Source of the DNA: Bacteroidales bacterium | Lineage (GTDB): Bacteria; Bacteroidota; Bacteroidia; Bacteroidales; JAFGUD01 | Assembly (NCBI GenBank): GCA_016938685.1 | Contig: JAFGUD010000084.1 | Span: forward strand, 1-64,000 | Direction of reading: 5' to 3' | DNA length: 64,000 nucleotides | Shown: one piece after another, positions 1 through 10,031 of the stretch | How the letters are laid out: every line of letters starts with the position of its first letter | Numbering within the stretch: the first letter of the stretch is position 1 | Program-made: the position numbers and the translations under genes | Notes under the pieces: model-generated | Databases searched by the model: none | Seen by the model: the letters and a program-made list of their open reading frames with translations, nothing else | Told to the model about the DNA's origin: nothing

Positions 1-185
1 GAAATTAAGGCTTGGGTTTATTTGTGATTTTTGTTTTTTGGTTTTGAAATTTAATTATTTGTTGATGTAGCTCGAATATGATGAGAGGTAAGTAGTTGAA
101 GTTTTTTTTTTATTTCCCTTTTTTTGTAGCAAATAATATAAAGAAATGTTTGAGGTTTTTGTTGGAATTGTAAATATAATGTTTT
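1..185. other. AT-rich non-coding window edge
   Basis: This stretch is rich in T runs and carries no convincing gene. A 62-codon minus-strand reading frame overlaps it, but that frame crosses the terminator of the next gene, is lysine- and asparagine-rich in the way random AT-rich DNA is, and has no recognisable domain. Confidence 0.5.
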
Positions 186-213
186 AAAAAAAAGCCTATT
201 CGAGGCTTTTTTT
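186..213 (-). terminator. Rho-independent terminator of the secreted EEP gene
   Basis: A GCCT/AGGC stem with a five-base loop is flanked by eight A and seven T, extending the stem and giving a U tract on both strands. It overlaps the stop codon (212-214) of the minus-strand gene that ends here. Confidence 0.75.
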
Positions 214-1480
214 ATAGTTTGATAATTTTTTTTGAGCAAATAAAATTTTCTTTGTTTGAAAAAATAATAATATAGATTCCTGAGGGTATTTCAGATATGG
301 CAACAGTGTATTCGAATGATCGATTATTTGTTTCAATACTAAAACTACGAATTAGTTTTCCTGTTAAATCAAATATCTCCCCAAAAATTTTTGTGTTTAA
401 TATTTCGTTATTTAGTATTTGAATATTTATATTTTCTTTGATTGGATTATTTGTTGTAAGATAATTTTCTGTTGCTCTTATTTCCTCTGCTTTTGCAGGT
501 GCTTGGTCGAATGTGAACTCGGCTAGAATAGGTAAGTGGTCTGAGTTATTTTCAAGCACTTCTAAAATGTAACTTGGAATAGAAGTGTTTCCATTCCACC
601 CGATAGAACTGTTAAAGTGATTACCATCTTGTCCTATTGTTGTAAAAGAATTGTTATTATACTGCATTTTAGATGTGCCACTATTTATTGCTGCTGAATA
701 TAATATAAAATCAAATCTGTCATCTAATCCACCGTATGATGAGCAACCGTTGCTTGAGTAAAAAGTAGCTTGTGTGTGATAATCGGCATATGTTTCGTTT
801 ATGCTCCATTCTCCAGCTGGTCCGGGATCTGTGAAATTTATTGAGGAGTTTGAGTTGTTTGTTAAATATTGATATGCTTGTTCTGATGCTCCGTATAAAT
901 TTAAGTCACCTGAAAAAATGTAATTTGAAAGATTATTTGAATTTATATAATTCATCATGTTGTTTATCGTTGTTGCTCGTTCGTCTTCATAGTCTTGACC
1001 TGCTTTTAGGTGTGCTAAGAAATATGAAAAATATACTGTATCTCCGTATTCTAAATCAGTTGATTTATAGTAGAAAACGTATTCGTAAATATTTCTAGGG
1101 TTGCCATAGATTTCATTTTCTTCAACAAGAACAAGTTTCGATTTATTATAAAAAATTTGAGATGTTAAATAACTTCCTTTTACTGTTCCTCTTGCGTAAT
1201 TTACATATCCATTTAATGTAAATACATTGTAAAGTAAATAATCATGGTCATTTGTAGATGCGTCAATTTCATTTACTGCAAATATATCTGGTTCTATATA
1301 TTCGATTAATGTTTTTAAATATTCAGTTTTTTCTCCAATATTATTGTTTGATTGATCGCATCCTACGTCGTCTAAACCATAATATAAAAGGTTGTATTGT
1401 AATACTTTTATTGAACTAGTTTGTGAGAATAAATTTGTAATTGCTAAAATTAGCAAAATTACTAGTGTGATTTTTTTCAT
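212..1480 (-). CDS. Secreted endonuclease/exonuclease/phosphatase (EEP) family protein with T9SS sorting tail
   Basis: The 422-residue product begins with a clear signal peptide (about residues 1-20, ending near LFSQ). An EEP-fold hydrolase domain follows (about 24-325). Its family motifs are visible: LQYNLLYYG at the start, the catalytic-Glu motif DIFAVNEID, the Asp/Asn motif SGDLNLYG, and the C-terminal NSDHLPI with the catalytic His. The last ~75 residues look like a type A T9SS sorting domain (LTGKLIRSF, then SGIYIIIF and a basic end). Known family members cut DNA, RNA or phosphodiester lipids; the substrate cannot be told here. The expected route is Sec export, then T9SS passage to the surface or medium with removal of the tail. 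It is transcribed alone and ends in a strong terminator. Confidence 0.85.
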   Translation of the reverse strand: MKKITLVILLILAITNLFSQTSSIKVLQYNLLYYGLDDVGCDQSNNNIGEKTEYLKTLIEYIEPDIFAVNEIDASTNDHDYLLYNVFTLNGYVNYARGTVKGSYLTSQIFYNKSKLVLVEENEIYGNPRNIYEYVFYYKSTDLEYGDTVYFSYFLAHLKAGQDYEDERATTINNMMNYINSNNLSNYIFSGDLNLYGASEQAYQYLTNNSNSSINFTDPGPAGEWSINETYADYHTQATFYSSNGCSSYGGLDDRFDFILYSAAINSGTSKMQYNNNSFTTIGQDGNHFNSSIGWNGNTSIPSYILEVLENNSDHLPILAEFTFDQAPAKAEEIRATENYLTTNNPIKENINIQILNNEILNTKIFGEIFDLTGKLIRSFSIETNNRSFEYTVAISEIPSGIYIIIFSNKENFICSKKIIKL

Positions 1481-1616
1481 AATTGATTGATTTTTAAATG
1501 TTTATGCGAATTAATGTGTCTTATTTTTTAAAAAATAATAATACAAATATAAAAATATTTATTTTTGGAACATGGAAACGATTCAATTCAATTAATTTTA
1601 ACTTTAAATATTTCTG

Positions 1617-2594
1617 ATGAGTACACTTGATATTATAAAAAAACCAATAATTAGTGAATATAAAGAATTTAAACTTTTTTTTAAATCTTCAATGCTTTCA
1701 AATAGAAAACTTATTAATGTTGTCTTAACTTATATTTTAAAAAATAAGGGAAAAGAATTGAGACCGATACTAGTTTTGCTTTGCGCAAAGCTTAATGGTG
1801 AAATAAATGAAAAAACTTTCGTTAGTGCAGCACTTGTGGAACTTCTTCATACAGCTTCTTTAGTTCATGATGATGTGGTTGATAATTCTCAGTTACGGCG
1901 CAGTGTTTTTTCTATTAAAGCTTTATGGCAATCTAAATTGGCTGTGCTGGTAGGTGATTACTTGTTAGCAAAGGGTTTGCTTATATCTGTTAAATACAAG
2001 TCTTATGATTCTTTAGAGGTTGTCTCTGAGGCAGTACAGAAAATGGCTGAGGGAGAGCTTCTTCAAATAGAGAAAGCAAGACGATTAAATATAAAAGAAA
2101 AAGATTATTTTGAAATTATTGAAAATAAAACAGCTAGTTTACTTGTTGCCTCTGCTGTATCAGGAGTTAAATCAGTTACGGATAATCCTGTAAAGATTCA
2201 AAAAATGCGGGAATTTGCATTAAATTTAGGAATAGCTTTTCAATTGAAAGATGATTTGTTTGATTATGAAAAAACTGATTCTATTGGAAAGCCAAATGGA
2301 AATGACATTCAGGAAAGCAAAATGACATTACCTTTGATTTATTCACTTAATAATTCTGATAAAGCTTTAAAAAACAGGGTTAAAAGAATTTTGTCAAAAA
2401 AAATAAAAACAAAGAACAATATTGATTTTGTACATAATTTTGTTTCTACTCATGGTGGCTTAGAATATACAAAACAAGTCTTAAATAGTTACATTAGTAA
2501 TTCAAAACAAATTCTAAATACTTATTTTGAAGACAATGAATCAAGAAAGTCTCTTAATATTTTGGTCGATTATGTTGTGTTAAGAAACAAATAA
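1617..2594 (+). CDS. Polyprenyl (all-trans) diphosphate synthase
   Basis: This 325-residue protein belongs to the trans-isoprenyl diphosphate synthase family, which adds isopentenyl diphosphate units to an allylic primer. The first aspartate-rich motif is LVHDDVVDNSQLRR (near residue 85) and the second is LKDDLFDYE (near 212), with the conserved GKPNGNDIQESKMTLPLI segment after it. Both Mg-binding DDxxD motifs are intact, so it should be active. The family supplies the side chain of menaquinone or similar quinones (octaprenyl/heptaprenyl synthases), but product chain length cannot be read safely from the sequence. A TATTTTTG hexamer-like box lies about 50 bases before the start, without a clear upstream partner element. 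Confidence 0.88.
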   Translation: MSTLDIIKKPIISEYKEFKLFFKSSMLSNRKLINVVLTYILKNKGKELRPILVLLCAKLNGEINEKTFVSAALVELLHTASLVHDDVVDNSQLRRSVFSIKALWQSKLAVLVGDYLLAKGLLISVKYKSYDSLEVVSEAVQKMAEGELLQIEKARRLNIKEKDYFEIIENKTASLLVASAVSGVKSVTDNPVKIQKMREFALNLGIAFQLKDDLFDYEKTDSIGKPNGNDIQESKMTLPLIYSLNNSDKALKNRVKRILSKKIKTKNNIDFVHNFVSTHGGLEYTKQVLNSYISNSKQILNTYFEDNESRKSLNILVDYVVLRNK

Positions 2595-2724
2595 TAGTAA
2601 TGTATTGATAGTTAAATGATTAGGTGTTTTTTTTTAAATAAAACAAATCTATATTGAATATTTTTGATTTTTTTTTTTAATAGATATTTTATTTTAATAA
2701 CTTTGTTAAGTTAAAATACATAAT

Positions 2725-5493
2725 ATGGCAAATTTAATTGATAATATCAGCATTAAGAATAAAATAATTTTTGGCTTGTTATTTACGCTTTTCATGTCAA
2801 TGGGAATAGGTATTTTGCAATTTAATAAGATTATTAAAATTCAAAACAGTTATTCAGCTAGGAAGGTGTTAACATCTTATCGGTCAGACTTTGTTAAGTT
2901 GCAAAATATATATTTTAAGCTTGATGCAATAGTTGTGAAATTAGCAAATTCAAAAATCATTGATGATTTTATTAAAACGTCAAATGACTATAAAAGTTTA
3001 GATCTTGAAATTTCTAATGTTTTTTCAGATTTAGAAATTATTGATATTTCAAAAATTAGAGATGATGAAACTATTGAATTTTTAACAGGATTTAATGATT
3101 CTTTGTTTAAATTTCAGTCTTTGTATAATGATAATATTAAATTATCTGTTGAAAAATTAATTGATTATCAATATTTAATATTTCATCCTGAAAAGATTAA
3201 ATCTGACTATAAACGATTAGTTGCTGAACAACAGAGTGTTGGCGTTATTTTGACAAATATTGATGATCAAACCTCTTCAAATGAAGATGTAATAAATGAA
3301 TTATTAGTTATATATCAAAATTCAATTATAGATCTTTCTACTTTTATTTCTCAAATAATTAAAAGTCAAACTTTTTCTCTTGATAAGATAAATTATAACA
3401 TACAGGAAGAAATTAGTAATGACGAATTATTGATAGCAACTGTTAGGGAAGATTCTATTCGTGTTTCTGGTATTATTTTGTTCTTAGGTATTATTTTGAT
3501 TCTTGTGTTAAGTTTTTTGATTTCCAATAATGTTATTAAACCTCTTACAGAAACTAACGAAATAATAGACTCACTAGCAAAAGGAGACTTCCCTTCAATC
3601 TCAAATATTGAAAGAGCTGACGAAATAGGAATAATGTTGGAATCACTAGCGGCTTTAATTCAGCATTTAAAAGAAACTTCTCAGTTTGCTAAAGAAATTT
3701 CTGGAAGTAATTTTGAGTATAAATTTTCACTTTCTAGTGAAAAAGATTTACTTGGTAATTCTTTAATTCAACTTCGTGAAAGTTTGTTAAATGCTAAACA
3801 AGAGGAAGATAATAGAAAACAGGAAGATTATAGAAGAAGTAGAATTGCAGATGGATTAGCTAAATTTTCTGAAATTCTTAGGCAAAATCAAAATAATTTA
3901 AGAAAATTAGGAAGTGAGGTTATTTCAAGCTTGGTAAAATTTCTTAATTCAAACCAAGGTGTTATCTTTATTTTGAATGATGATGATGAAAATAACGTGT
4001 ACATAGAACTTTTAGCGGCATATGCTTGGAATAGAGAAAAATTTATTGAAAAAAGATTGCAGATAGGAGAGGGATTAATTGGAGGCGTTGCTGTTGAAAA
4101 ATTTACTGTTTATATGACTGATGTTCCTGAAGATTATATTGAAATAAAATCAGGCACAGGGGCTGCTAATCCTTCAAGTATATTGATTGTTCCTTTGAAA
4201 GTAGACGATGAAGTTTTAGGTGTTGTAGAACTAGCTTCATTTCAGTCTTTTGATAAATATGAGATAGAATTGGTGGAAAAAATTGCTGAAAGTATAGCTT
4301 CCACTTTAAAATCTGTTCGTATTACTGCCCAAACAGCTGATTTATTAGAGAAATTTCAAATTCAGGCAGCTGAAATGAAAGAACAGGAAACAGCAATGAG
4401 AACAACTATTGATGATTTGAAGAAAAACCAGGATGAAAGAAGACGAAATGAAGAAAGTCTTAGAGTAAAGGTACGAGAAATGGAGGAGTTGAATAAACAA
4501 ATTCAGTACAAAGAAGATCAACAAAAATTGGAAATAGAAAAATTAATTAAAGAAAACAATAAAAAGGTCAAACAAATAGAACAAAATCAAAAGCAGAATA
4601 GAGAAATTTTACATTCTATGATGACTGCTGTTCTTATCATTAAACAAGGAGGTCATATTGATTTTGTTAATAAAGCTGCTGAAGAATTATGGGGATATAA
4701 CGAAATGGAAATGTTAGGAGTTAATGTTGAAAAATTATTATTATCTCCGCCAGATATGGGTGAAAAGAAATTGTGCGAATATTTGTTCGAGAATATTTCC
4801 AAAATTCAAGCTACTCATGGTCGTGATTTTTATATTCAGCTAAACGAAGGAAAGCCTAAAAAAGTTGTTTTAGAAGTGATGGTTTTAGAAGGAGAAAAAG
4901 AAGAAGAAATGAGAATGGTTATATTCTTGAAAGATTTGACCAAGTTTGAAAAACGAGATGACAATACAAAACAATTTATTGCTGATTTAGTCAAAAAAGA
5001 TTTTCAAAATACTATGAAATTGGAAAGTTATGACGAATTTTTGGCTAAAAATAATATTGAAATTCCTAGTATTGATATAGATACAAAAGAACTAATAAAA
5101 TGGTCTTCTAAATTAGAACTTGGTATTAGTATTATAGATAATCAGCATAAACGTTGGATCGAATTTATTAATAACCTTTATGAAGCTTTGGTTACTAATC
5201 AACCCGAAGAAAAAATGCAAGGAGTGTTTAAAAAACTACTAGATTATACTGAATATCATTTTGGCTTTGAGGAAAAATATATGTCCGAATTCAATTATCC
5301 TGATATGGATGCCCATAATTTGGGACATGAAAAATTTGTGCATAGTGTTATAGAATTATTTACAGATTTTATTGAAGGTAAAAGCGATACTATTTATAAC
5401 TTAATTGTTTTATTAAAAACATGGGTTTATGACCATGTAGCTTTAACTGATAGAAAATACGTGGAACTATTTAAAAAACACGGAATTAGATAA
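2725..5493 (+). CDS. Membrane receptor with HAMP, GAF, PAS and C-terminal hemerythrin domains
   Basis: The 922-residue protein has a transmembrane helix at about 14-32, a ~215-residue extracytoplasmic helical sensor region, and a second helix at about 246-268. Then come a HAMP linker (~270-325), a GAF domain (~390-535), a long charged coiled coil (~540-630), a PAS domain (~630-745) and a bacteriohemerythrin domain (~793-920). The hemerythrin di-iron ligands are all visible: His in IIDNQHKRW, His and Glu in EYHFGFEEKYM, His in HNLGHEKF, and the final WVYDHVALTD pair. Hemerythrins bind O2 or NO at a di-iron centre, so a redox or gas-sensing role is inferred. There is no histidine kinase, GGDEF, or methyl-accepting output domain, which is unusual for this layout. 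It ends at a good terminator. Confidence 0.85.
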   Translation: MANLIDNISIKNKIIFGLLFTLFMSMGIGILQFNKIIKIQNSYSARKVLTSYRSDFVKLQNIYFKLDAIVVKLANSKIIDDFIKTSNDYKSLDLEISNVFSDLEIIDISKIRDDETIEFLTGFNDSLFKFQSLYNDNIKLSVEKLIDYQYLIFHPEKIKSDYKRLVAEQQSVGVILTNIDDQTSSNEDVINELLVIYQNSIIDLSTFISQIIKSQTFSLDKINYNIQEEISNDELLIATVREDSIRVSGIILFLGIILILVLSFLISNNVIKPLTETNEIIDSLAKGDFPSISNIERADEIGIMLESLAALIQHLKETSQFAKEISGSNFEYKFSLSSEKDLLGNSLIQLRESLLNAKQEEDNRKQEDYRRSRIADGLAKFSEILRQNQNNLRKLGSEVISSLVKFLNSNQGVIFILNDDDENNVYIELLAAYAWNREKFIEKRLQIGEGLIGGVAVEKFTVYMTDVPEDYIEIKSGTGAANPSSILIVPLKVDDEVLGVVELASFQSFDKYEIELVEKIAESIASTLKSVRITAQTADLLEKFQIQAAEMKEQETAMRTTIDDLKKNQDERRRNEESLRVKVREMEELNKQIQYKEDQQKLEIEKLIKENNKKVKQIEQNQKQNREILHSMMTAVLIIKQGGHIDFVNKAAEELWGYNEMEMLGVNVEKLLLSPPDMGEKKLCEYLFENISKIQATHGRDFYIQLNEGKPKKVVLEVMVLEGEKEEEMRMVIFLKDLTKFEKRDDNTKQFIADLVKKDFQNTMKLESYDEFLAKNNIEIPSIDIDTKELIKWSSKLELGISIIDNQHKRWIEFINNLYEALVTNQPEEKMQGVFKKLLDYTEYHFGFEEKYMSEFNYPDMDAHNLGHEKFVHSVIELFTDFIEGKSDTIYNLIVLLKTWVYDHVALTDRKYVELFKKHGIR

Positions 5494-5500
5494 AAATTTA

Positions 5501-5526
5501 AGTCTGCTTTTGCAGACTTTTTTTTG
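5501..5526 (+). terminator. Rho-independent terminator after the hemerythrin receptor
   Basis: A perfect seven-base stem AGTCTGC/GCAGACT with a TTTT loop is followed by eight T. It lies just after the stop codon and eight bases before the next gene, so the radical SAM gene presumably needs its own promoter or read-through. Confidence 0.85.
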
Positions 5527-5534
5527 CAAAAATT

Positions 5535-6995
5535 ATGAATAAAAATATTTTACTAATAAATCCTCCGCAGGAGAATACTCTTCAAGCCGGTATTGAAGAT
5601 GACTTTGTAGATATCATTGGATATTATCCTCCGCTTGGTTTGATGTACATGGCTACAATGCTCAAAAATAACGGTTATGATGTTAAAATTTTGGACTGTG
5701 TACCAATGAATATCAGGTATGACAAAATTAAAAGTATAGTCGCTGATTTTCAGCCTTTTGCTGTTGGTATTTCTACTTTTACTATGTCTATGATTGATGT
5801 ACTTAACACAGCTAAGGTTGTGAAAGATATTTCTTCAAATATTCATGTAATTCTTGGCGGTCATCATACTTTACTTTATCCAAAACAAAGTGTTAAATAC
5901 TCAAATGTAGATTATATTTTAATTGGTGAGGCTGACTACACTTTCCCTCAACTATTAAACGCTCTTGAAAATGATTTTTCTGACGAAGAAATTCTTAAAA
6001 TTCAGGGCGTTGGTTTTTATCGCAATGGTGTTGAAAAAATAAATTATTCGCGAGCAATTGTTGAAAATCTAGATGATTTGCCTTTTCCTGACAGAAGTAT
6101 GCTTCCAATGGAAATTTATCAGAGCATTGTAGGTCGAAACAAAATGGTTGCAACAGTAATGTCTTCGCGCGGATGTCCTTTTAAATGCACATATTGTTAC
6201 ACTCCCAGCAAAAAATATCGTTCGCGTTCTACGGAGAACATAATGCAGGAAGTTCGTTATCTTATTTCGCTTGGATACAAAGAAATCTTCTTTTTTGACG
6301 ATTTATTCGCTTTAAAACCCGAAAAGGTTATTGAATTTGCCAAAGCCTTAGTTGTTGAAAATATAAAAATTGATTGGAGCTTTCGGGGAAGAATAAATGC
6401 TGTGACAGAAGAAATGATTTATGAAGTTAAAAAAGCCGGAATTCATAGAATCCAGTTTGGAATAGAATCCGGTGTGGATAAAACCTTAAAGCGTGTAAAA
6501 AAAGGAATTACAACTGAACAAATTATAAATGTTATAAAATGGTGCAAAAAAGCTAAAATTACTACTATCGGAAATTTTATGATTGGTTTGCCTGACGAAA
6601 CCGAAGCTGATATAAACGAAACCCTTAAATTTTCAAGAAAAATTGGGCTAAACTATTCGCAGTACAGCATTTTAGTTCCTTATCCTTTTACTGAAATTTA
6701 TACCGAAGCTATGCAAAAAGGACTATTTTCAAAGGATTACTGGTTAGAGTTTTCAAATGATCCTTATGGAACATATAAAAACTTTAAAGTTGAATATTGG
6801 ACAGAAACTGTTTCTGAAGAATTTTTATTTAAAACAATAAAACAGTCATTTAAAAGATTTTATTTTAGACCAATTACGATTTTAAATAAGTTAAGAGAGA
6901 TTAGGACGTTGAGAGAATTTTGGTTTGCCGTTAGAGGTGCATTAGATGTATTCAAATTTAACCCTAAGGTGAAGACTATTAAAGGGCAGAATTAA
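5535..6995 (+). CDS. B12-binding-domain radical SAM protein
   Basis: The 486-residue protein has an N-terminal cobalamin-binding Rossmann domain (~1-140, starting NILLINPPQE and including VILGGHHTLLYP). A radical SAM core follows, with the [4Fe-4S] motif RGCPFKCTYCY (Cys near 213, 217 and 220) and the SAM-binding-type segments FFFDDLFAL and QFGIESG. The C-terminal ~70 residues are basic. Members of this class are often methyltransferases or C-C bond-forming enzymes in lipid, cofactor or natural-product pathways; the substrate is not evident. The start eight bases after the upstream terminator means transcription may partly depend on read-through of that hairpin. No partner biosynthetic genes are adjacent. 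Confidence 0.87.
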   Translation: MNKNILLINPPQENTLQAGIEDDFVDIIGYYPPLGLMYMATMLKNNGYDVKILDCVPMNIRYDKIKSIVADFQPFAVGISTFTMSMIDVLNTAKVVKDISSNIHVILGGHHTLLYPKQSVKYSNVDYILIGEADYTFPQLLNALENDFSDEEILKIQGVGFYRNGVEKINYSRAIVENLDDLPFPDRSMLPMEIYQSIVGRNKMVATVMSSRGCPFKCTYCYTPSKKYRSRSTENIMQEVRYLISLGYKEIFFFDDLFALKPEKVIEFAKALVVENIKIDWSFRGRINAVTEEMIYEVKKAGIHRIQFGIESGVDKTLKRVKKGITTEQIINVIKWCKKAKITTIGNFMIGLPDETEADINETLKFSRKIGLNYSQYSILVPYPFTEIYTEAMQKGLFSKDYWLEFSNDPYGTYKNFKVEYWTETVSEEFLFKTIKQSFKRFYFRPITILNKLREIRTLREFWFAVRGALDVFKFNPKVKTIKGQN

Positions 6996-6999
6996 ATAA

Positions 7000-7032
7000 A
7001 AAAACGGAAGCTAAATCAGCTTCCGTTTTTTT
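7000..7032. terminator. Bidirectional terminator between radical SAM gene and leuS
   Basis: A nine-base perfect stem ACGGAAGCT/AGCTTCCGT with a five-base loop is flanked by A7 on the left and T7 on the right, so it can stop transcripts from both the plus-strand radical SAM gene and the minus-strand leuS gene. Confidence 0.88.
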
Positions 7033-7036
7033 GTTT

Positions 7037-7184
7037 GTTATTTAACAACAATATTTACCATTCCCACGCTCATTCGGATTTGCAATCCGAATGAAAACCA
7101 CCATTTGTTTCACAACCACACTCATTCGTATTTGCAATCCTAATGAAAAACACCGTTTATTTCACAACAATATTCACCATTCTC
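7037..7184. repeat. Duplicated leuS 3' tail with two REP-like palindromes (52-base tandem period)
   Basis: Palindrome 1 (7071-7093) has perfect ten-base arms CATTCGGATT and AATCCGAATG around TGC. Palindrome 2 (7123-7145) is the same with two arm mismatches. Together with the following CACAAC stretch they form a tandem repeat of period 52 (7071-7122 and 7123-7174), the second copy running into the end of leuS. On the minus strand, 7038-7061 also encodes MVNIVVK followed by a stop, the same last seven residues as leuS, with synonymous differences. The palindromes resemble REP elements associated with RAYT transposases. Confidence 0.75.
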
Positions 7185-9922
7185 TTCGGAACAACAATTA
7201 CTTTAATTATTTGTTTTCCTTCAAGATAGCTTAGAGTCTTTTCATGTTCTAGTACAACTTTTTCTATTGATTTATTATCTAAACCAGCAATTATATCAAG
7301 TGTAAATCGTTTTTTCCCATTTATTGCAATTGGATATTCGTATCCGATCTCAATAATCTTGCTAGCATCGTATTCTGGATACTTTATATCTGCAAGTGAA
7401 TTTTTATTGCCCATTATTTGCCATATTTCTTCGCTTATATGAGGTGCAAATGGCGATAGTAGTGTAATTAAACCTTCAAGTATAGATCGTTTGTTACACT
7501 TAAAATTAGACAGTTCATTAACGCATATCATCATTTCACTGATTGCAGTATTGTAAGATAGTTTTTCTATATCTTCGCTGACTTTTTTGATCGTTTTGTG
7601 TAAAATCATTAGTTCGTCACTTGTTGGCTCTGAATTGCTTAAATTTAGGTTTCCGTCTTTGTCGAAAAATAATCGCCATAATTTTTTTAGGAATCTATGA
7701 ATTCCTTCGATTCCTTGTGTGTTCCACGGTTTTGATTGTTCTATTGGTCCAAGAAACATCTCGTAAAGTCTAAGTGTATCAGCACCATATTGTTCAATAA
7801 TATCGTCGGGATTTACAACATTGTATTTTGATTTTGACATTTTTTCAATTTCCCAACCGCAAATATATTTCCCGTCTTCTAAAATAAATTCAGCGTCTTT
7901 GTAATCAGGACTATAATTTTTAAATGCTTCTGTGTCCAAAATATCGTTGTGTACAATATTTACATCTGCGTGAATAGCTGTAACATCATAATCGTTTTTC
8001 AATCCTTTTGATACAAATTTGTTCGTTCCTTTAATTCTGTAAGCAAAATTTGAACGTCCCTGAATCATTCCCTGGTTTACAAGTTTTTTGAAAGGTTCTT
8101 CTTCTGTAACAACATCTAAATCTTTCAAGAATTTATTCCAAAAACGTGAGTAAATTAAATGACCAACTGCATGTTCTATTCCTCCGATATAAAAATCGAC
8201 ATTTTGCCAGTAACTTACATTTTCTTTTTTTACAAATTCTTCGTTGTTTTTTGGGTCCATGTAACGGATGTAATATGCTGAAGAACCTGCAAAACCCGGC
8301 ATTGTGCTTAATTCAAAGTTAAAACCGTCTTTTGTTTTCCAATTTTCGGCACGAGCCAAAGGAGGTTCGCCACTTTCAGTTGGAGTAAAATTGTCAATTT
8401 CCGGCAAAAGAAGAGGTAAATATTTTTCGTCAACAGGATAAGCTACGTCATTTTTGTAATAAATTGGGAATGGCTCTCCCCAATATCTTTGACGACTGAA
8501 AATAGCATCGCGCAATCGGAAATTTATTTTTCTTTCGCCTAATTTTCTATGTTCAATTTCAGAAATAATTTTTTTGATACCGTCTTTAACTTCCATTCCG
8601 TTGATAATTCCGGAATTTATCATTTTTCCATTTTTGTCATCGTAGGATTCTGCGGTAATGTCAGCACCTTCAACAACCTGTATAATATTTAATCCAAAAT
8701 GTTTTGCAAAAGCATAATCTCTGCTATCATGTGCCGGAACAGCCATAATTGCACCTGTTCCATATCCGGCAAGAACATAATCGCTCGTCCAGATTGGAAT
8801 TTTTTCTTCGGTAAATGGATTTATAGCGTAACTTCCTGTAAAAACTCCGGTTATGCTTTTTGTATCGGCAATTCTTTCTCTTTCAGTTCTTTTACTTACT
8901 TTTTCTAAATATTTTTCAATTTCATCTTTTTGTTCAGATGTTGTTAATTTTTGAGTAAGTTCACTTTCCGGGGCAACAACCATAAACGTTGCTCCGTAAA
9001 TAGTATCCGGGCGAGTGGTGAAAACAAGAATTTTTTCCTGAGAATCAGCAATTTGGAAATATACTTCTGCTCCTTCACTTTTACCAATCCAGTTTTTTTG
9101 TATTTCTTTCAAAGAATATGACCATTCAAGTTCGTCAAGCCCATTCAATAATCTTTCTGAATAAGCTGTTACTCTAAGCAACCACTGATCCATTTCTTTT
9201 TGATAAACAGGAAATCCTCCTCTAACAGATAATCCTTCTTTTACTTCATCGTTTGCTAATACTGTTCCTAATTCCGGGCACCAGTTAACCATAGTTTTTG
9301 CTCTGTAAGCCAAACGATAATTTAATAGAATTTCTTGTTGTTCCACTTCTGTTTTATTTTTCCATTCAGAAGCAGTTATATTCAATTTTTTTGTACAAGC
9401 TGCTTCTATGTTTTTAGTTCCGTTTTTTTCAAATTCAGCAATTAAATTGTCGATAGATTCTGCTTTTTGTGTTTTGTTGTTAAACCAATGTTGGAAAAGT
9501 TTAAGAAAAATCCATTGAGTCCATTTATAATAATCAGGATCAGAGGTTGTTACTTCTCTTGACCAATCATAGCAAAAACCGATTTTTTTAAGTTGTTCTC
9601 TGTATCTATCTGAATTTGTTTTTGTTGTTTTTGCAGGGTGTTGTCCGGTTTGAATTGCATATTGTTCCGCAGGTAAACCGAAAGCATCGTAACCCATTGG
9701 ATGCAAAACATTGAATCCTTTGTGTCTTTTATATCTCGCATAAATATCTGAAGCAATATATCCAAGCGGATGTCCTACGTGTAAGCCGGCTCCGGAAGGG
9801 TAAGGGAACATGTCCAAAATATAAAACTTTGGTTTGTTTTTATCTACTTCTACTTCAAAAACTTGGTTTTCTTCCCAATATTTTTGCCATTTTTTTTCGA
9901 TTTCTTGAAAATTGTATTCCAT
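7157..9922 (-). CDS. leuS: Leucyl-tRNA synthetase
   Basis: The 921-residue class Ia synthetase charges tRNA-Leu with leucine in the cytoplasm. The HIGH signature appears as HVGHPLG (about residues 48-54) and KMSKS as KMSKSKYN (about 693-700). The connective-peptide editing domain lies between them, with [13 protein letters not shown] and the [19 protein letters not shown] segment that contains the editing-site Asp. The C-terminal anticodon-binding helical domain and a small terminal domain complete it. The length is usual for Bacteroidota LeuRS, which carries extra insertions compared with E. coli. The first Met ([12 protein letters not shown]) is the natural start. Its promoter overlaps that of the divergent Uma2 gene. 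The 3' end is duplicated downstream. Confidence 0.97.
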   Translation of the reverse strand: MEYNFQEIEKKWQKYWEENQVFEVEVDKNKPKFYILDMFPYPSGAGLHVGHPLGYIASDIYARYKRHKGFNVLHPMGYDAFGLPAEQYAIQTGQHPAKTTKTNSDRYREQLKKIGFCYDWSREVTTSDPDYYKWTQWIFLKLFQHWFNNKTQKAESIDNLIAEFEKNGTKNIEAACTKKLNITASEWKNKTEVEQQEILLNYRLAYRAKTMVNWCPELGTVLANDEVKEGLSVRGGFPVYQKEMDQWLLRVTAYSERLLNGLDELEWSYSLKEIQKNWIGKSEGAEVYFQIADSQEKILVFTTRPDTIYGATFMVVAPESELTQKLTTSEQKDEIEKYLEKVSKRTERERIADTKSITGVFTGSYAINPFTEEKIPIWTSDYVLAGYGTGAIMAVPAHDSRDYAFAKHFGLNIIQVVEGADITAESYDDKNGKMINSGIINGMEVKDGIKKIISEIEHRKLGERKINFRLRDAIFSRQRYWGEPFPIYYKNDVAYPVDEKYLPLLLPEIDNFTPTESGEPPLARAENWKTKDGFNFELSTMPGFAGSSAYYIRYMDPKNNEEFVKKENVSYWQNVDFYIGGIEHAVGHLIYSRFWNKFLKDLDVVTEEEPFKKLVNQGMIQGRSNFAYRIKGTNKFVSKGLKNDYDVTAIHADVNIVHNDILDTEAFKNYSPDYKDAEFILEDGKYICGWEIEKMSKSKYNVVNPDDIIEQYGADTLRLYEMFLGPIEQSKPWNTQGIEGIHRFLKKLWRLFFDKDGNLNLSNSEPTSDELMILHKTIKKVSEDIEKLSYNTAISEMMICVNELSNFKCNKRSILEGLITLLSPFAPHISEEIWQIMGNKNSLADIKYPEYDASKIIEIGYEYPIAINGKKRFTLDIIAGLDNKSIEKVVLEHEKTLSYLEGKQIIKVIVVPKRMVNIVVK

Positions 9923-10000
9923 GATTATGTTATATAGTTCTTAAAGTTTGTAAAGTTATTAAGTTTGAAAGAGAAAGTATTGTTATTCTTTTTTGAAGCG

Positions 10001-10029
10001 CAAAAATACAAAAAGTTTAGATAATCAAA
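10001..10029 (-). promoter_or_regulatory. Bacteroidota-type promoter for leuS
   Basis: On the minus strand a TATTTTTG -7 box (10001-10008) is preceded by TTTG (10026-10029) at 17 bases, fitting TTG-N17-23-TAnnTTTG. The -33 element lies two bases from the -33 of the divergent Uma2 promoter, so the two promoters are back to back. Confidence 0.5.
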
Positions 10030-10031
10030 TA

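Noticed and set aside
51-239. A 62-codon minus-strand reading frame at the window edge
   Set aside because: It crosses the terminator and stop region of the adjacent gene, has random-like composition and no recognisable domain.
841-1098. An 85-codon plus-strand frame inside the secreted EEP gene
   Set aside because: It is antisense to a well-supported gene with clear motifs and lacks any domain signal.
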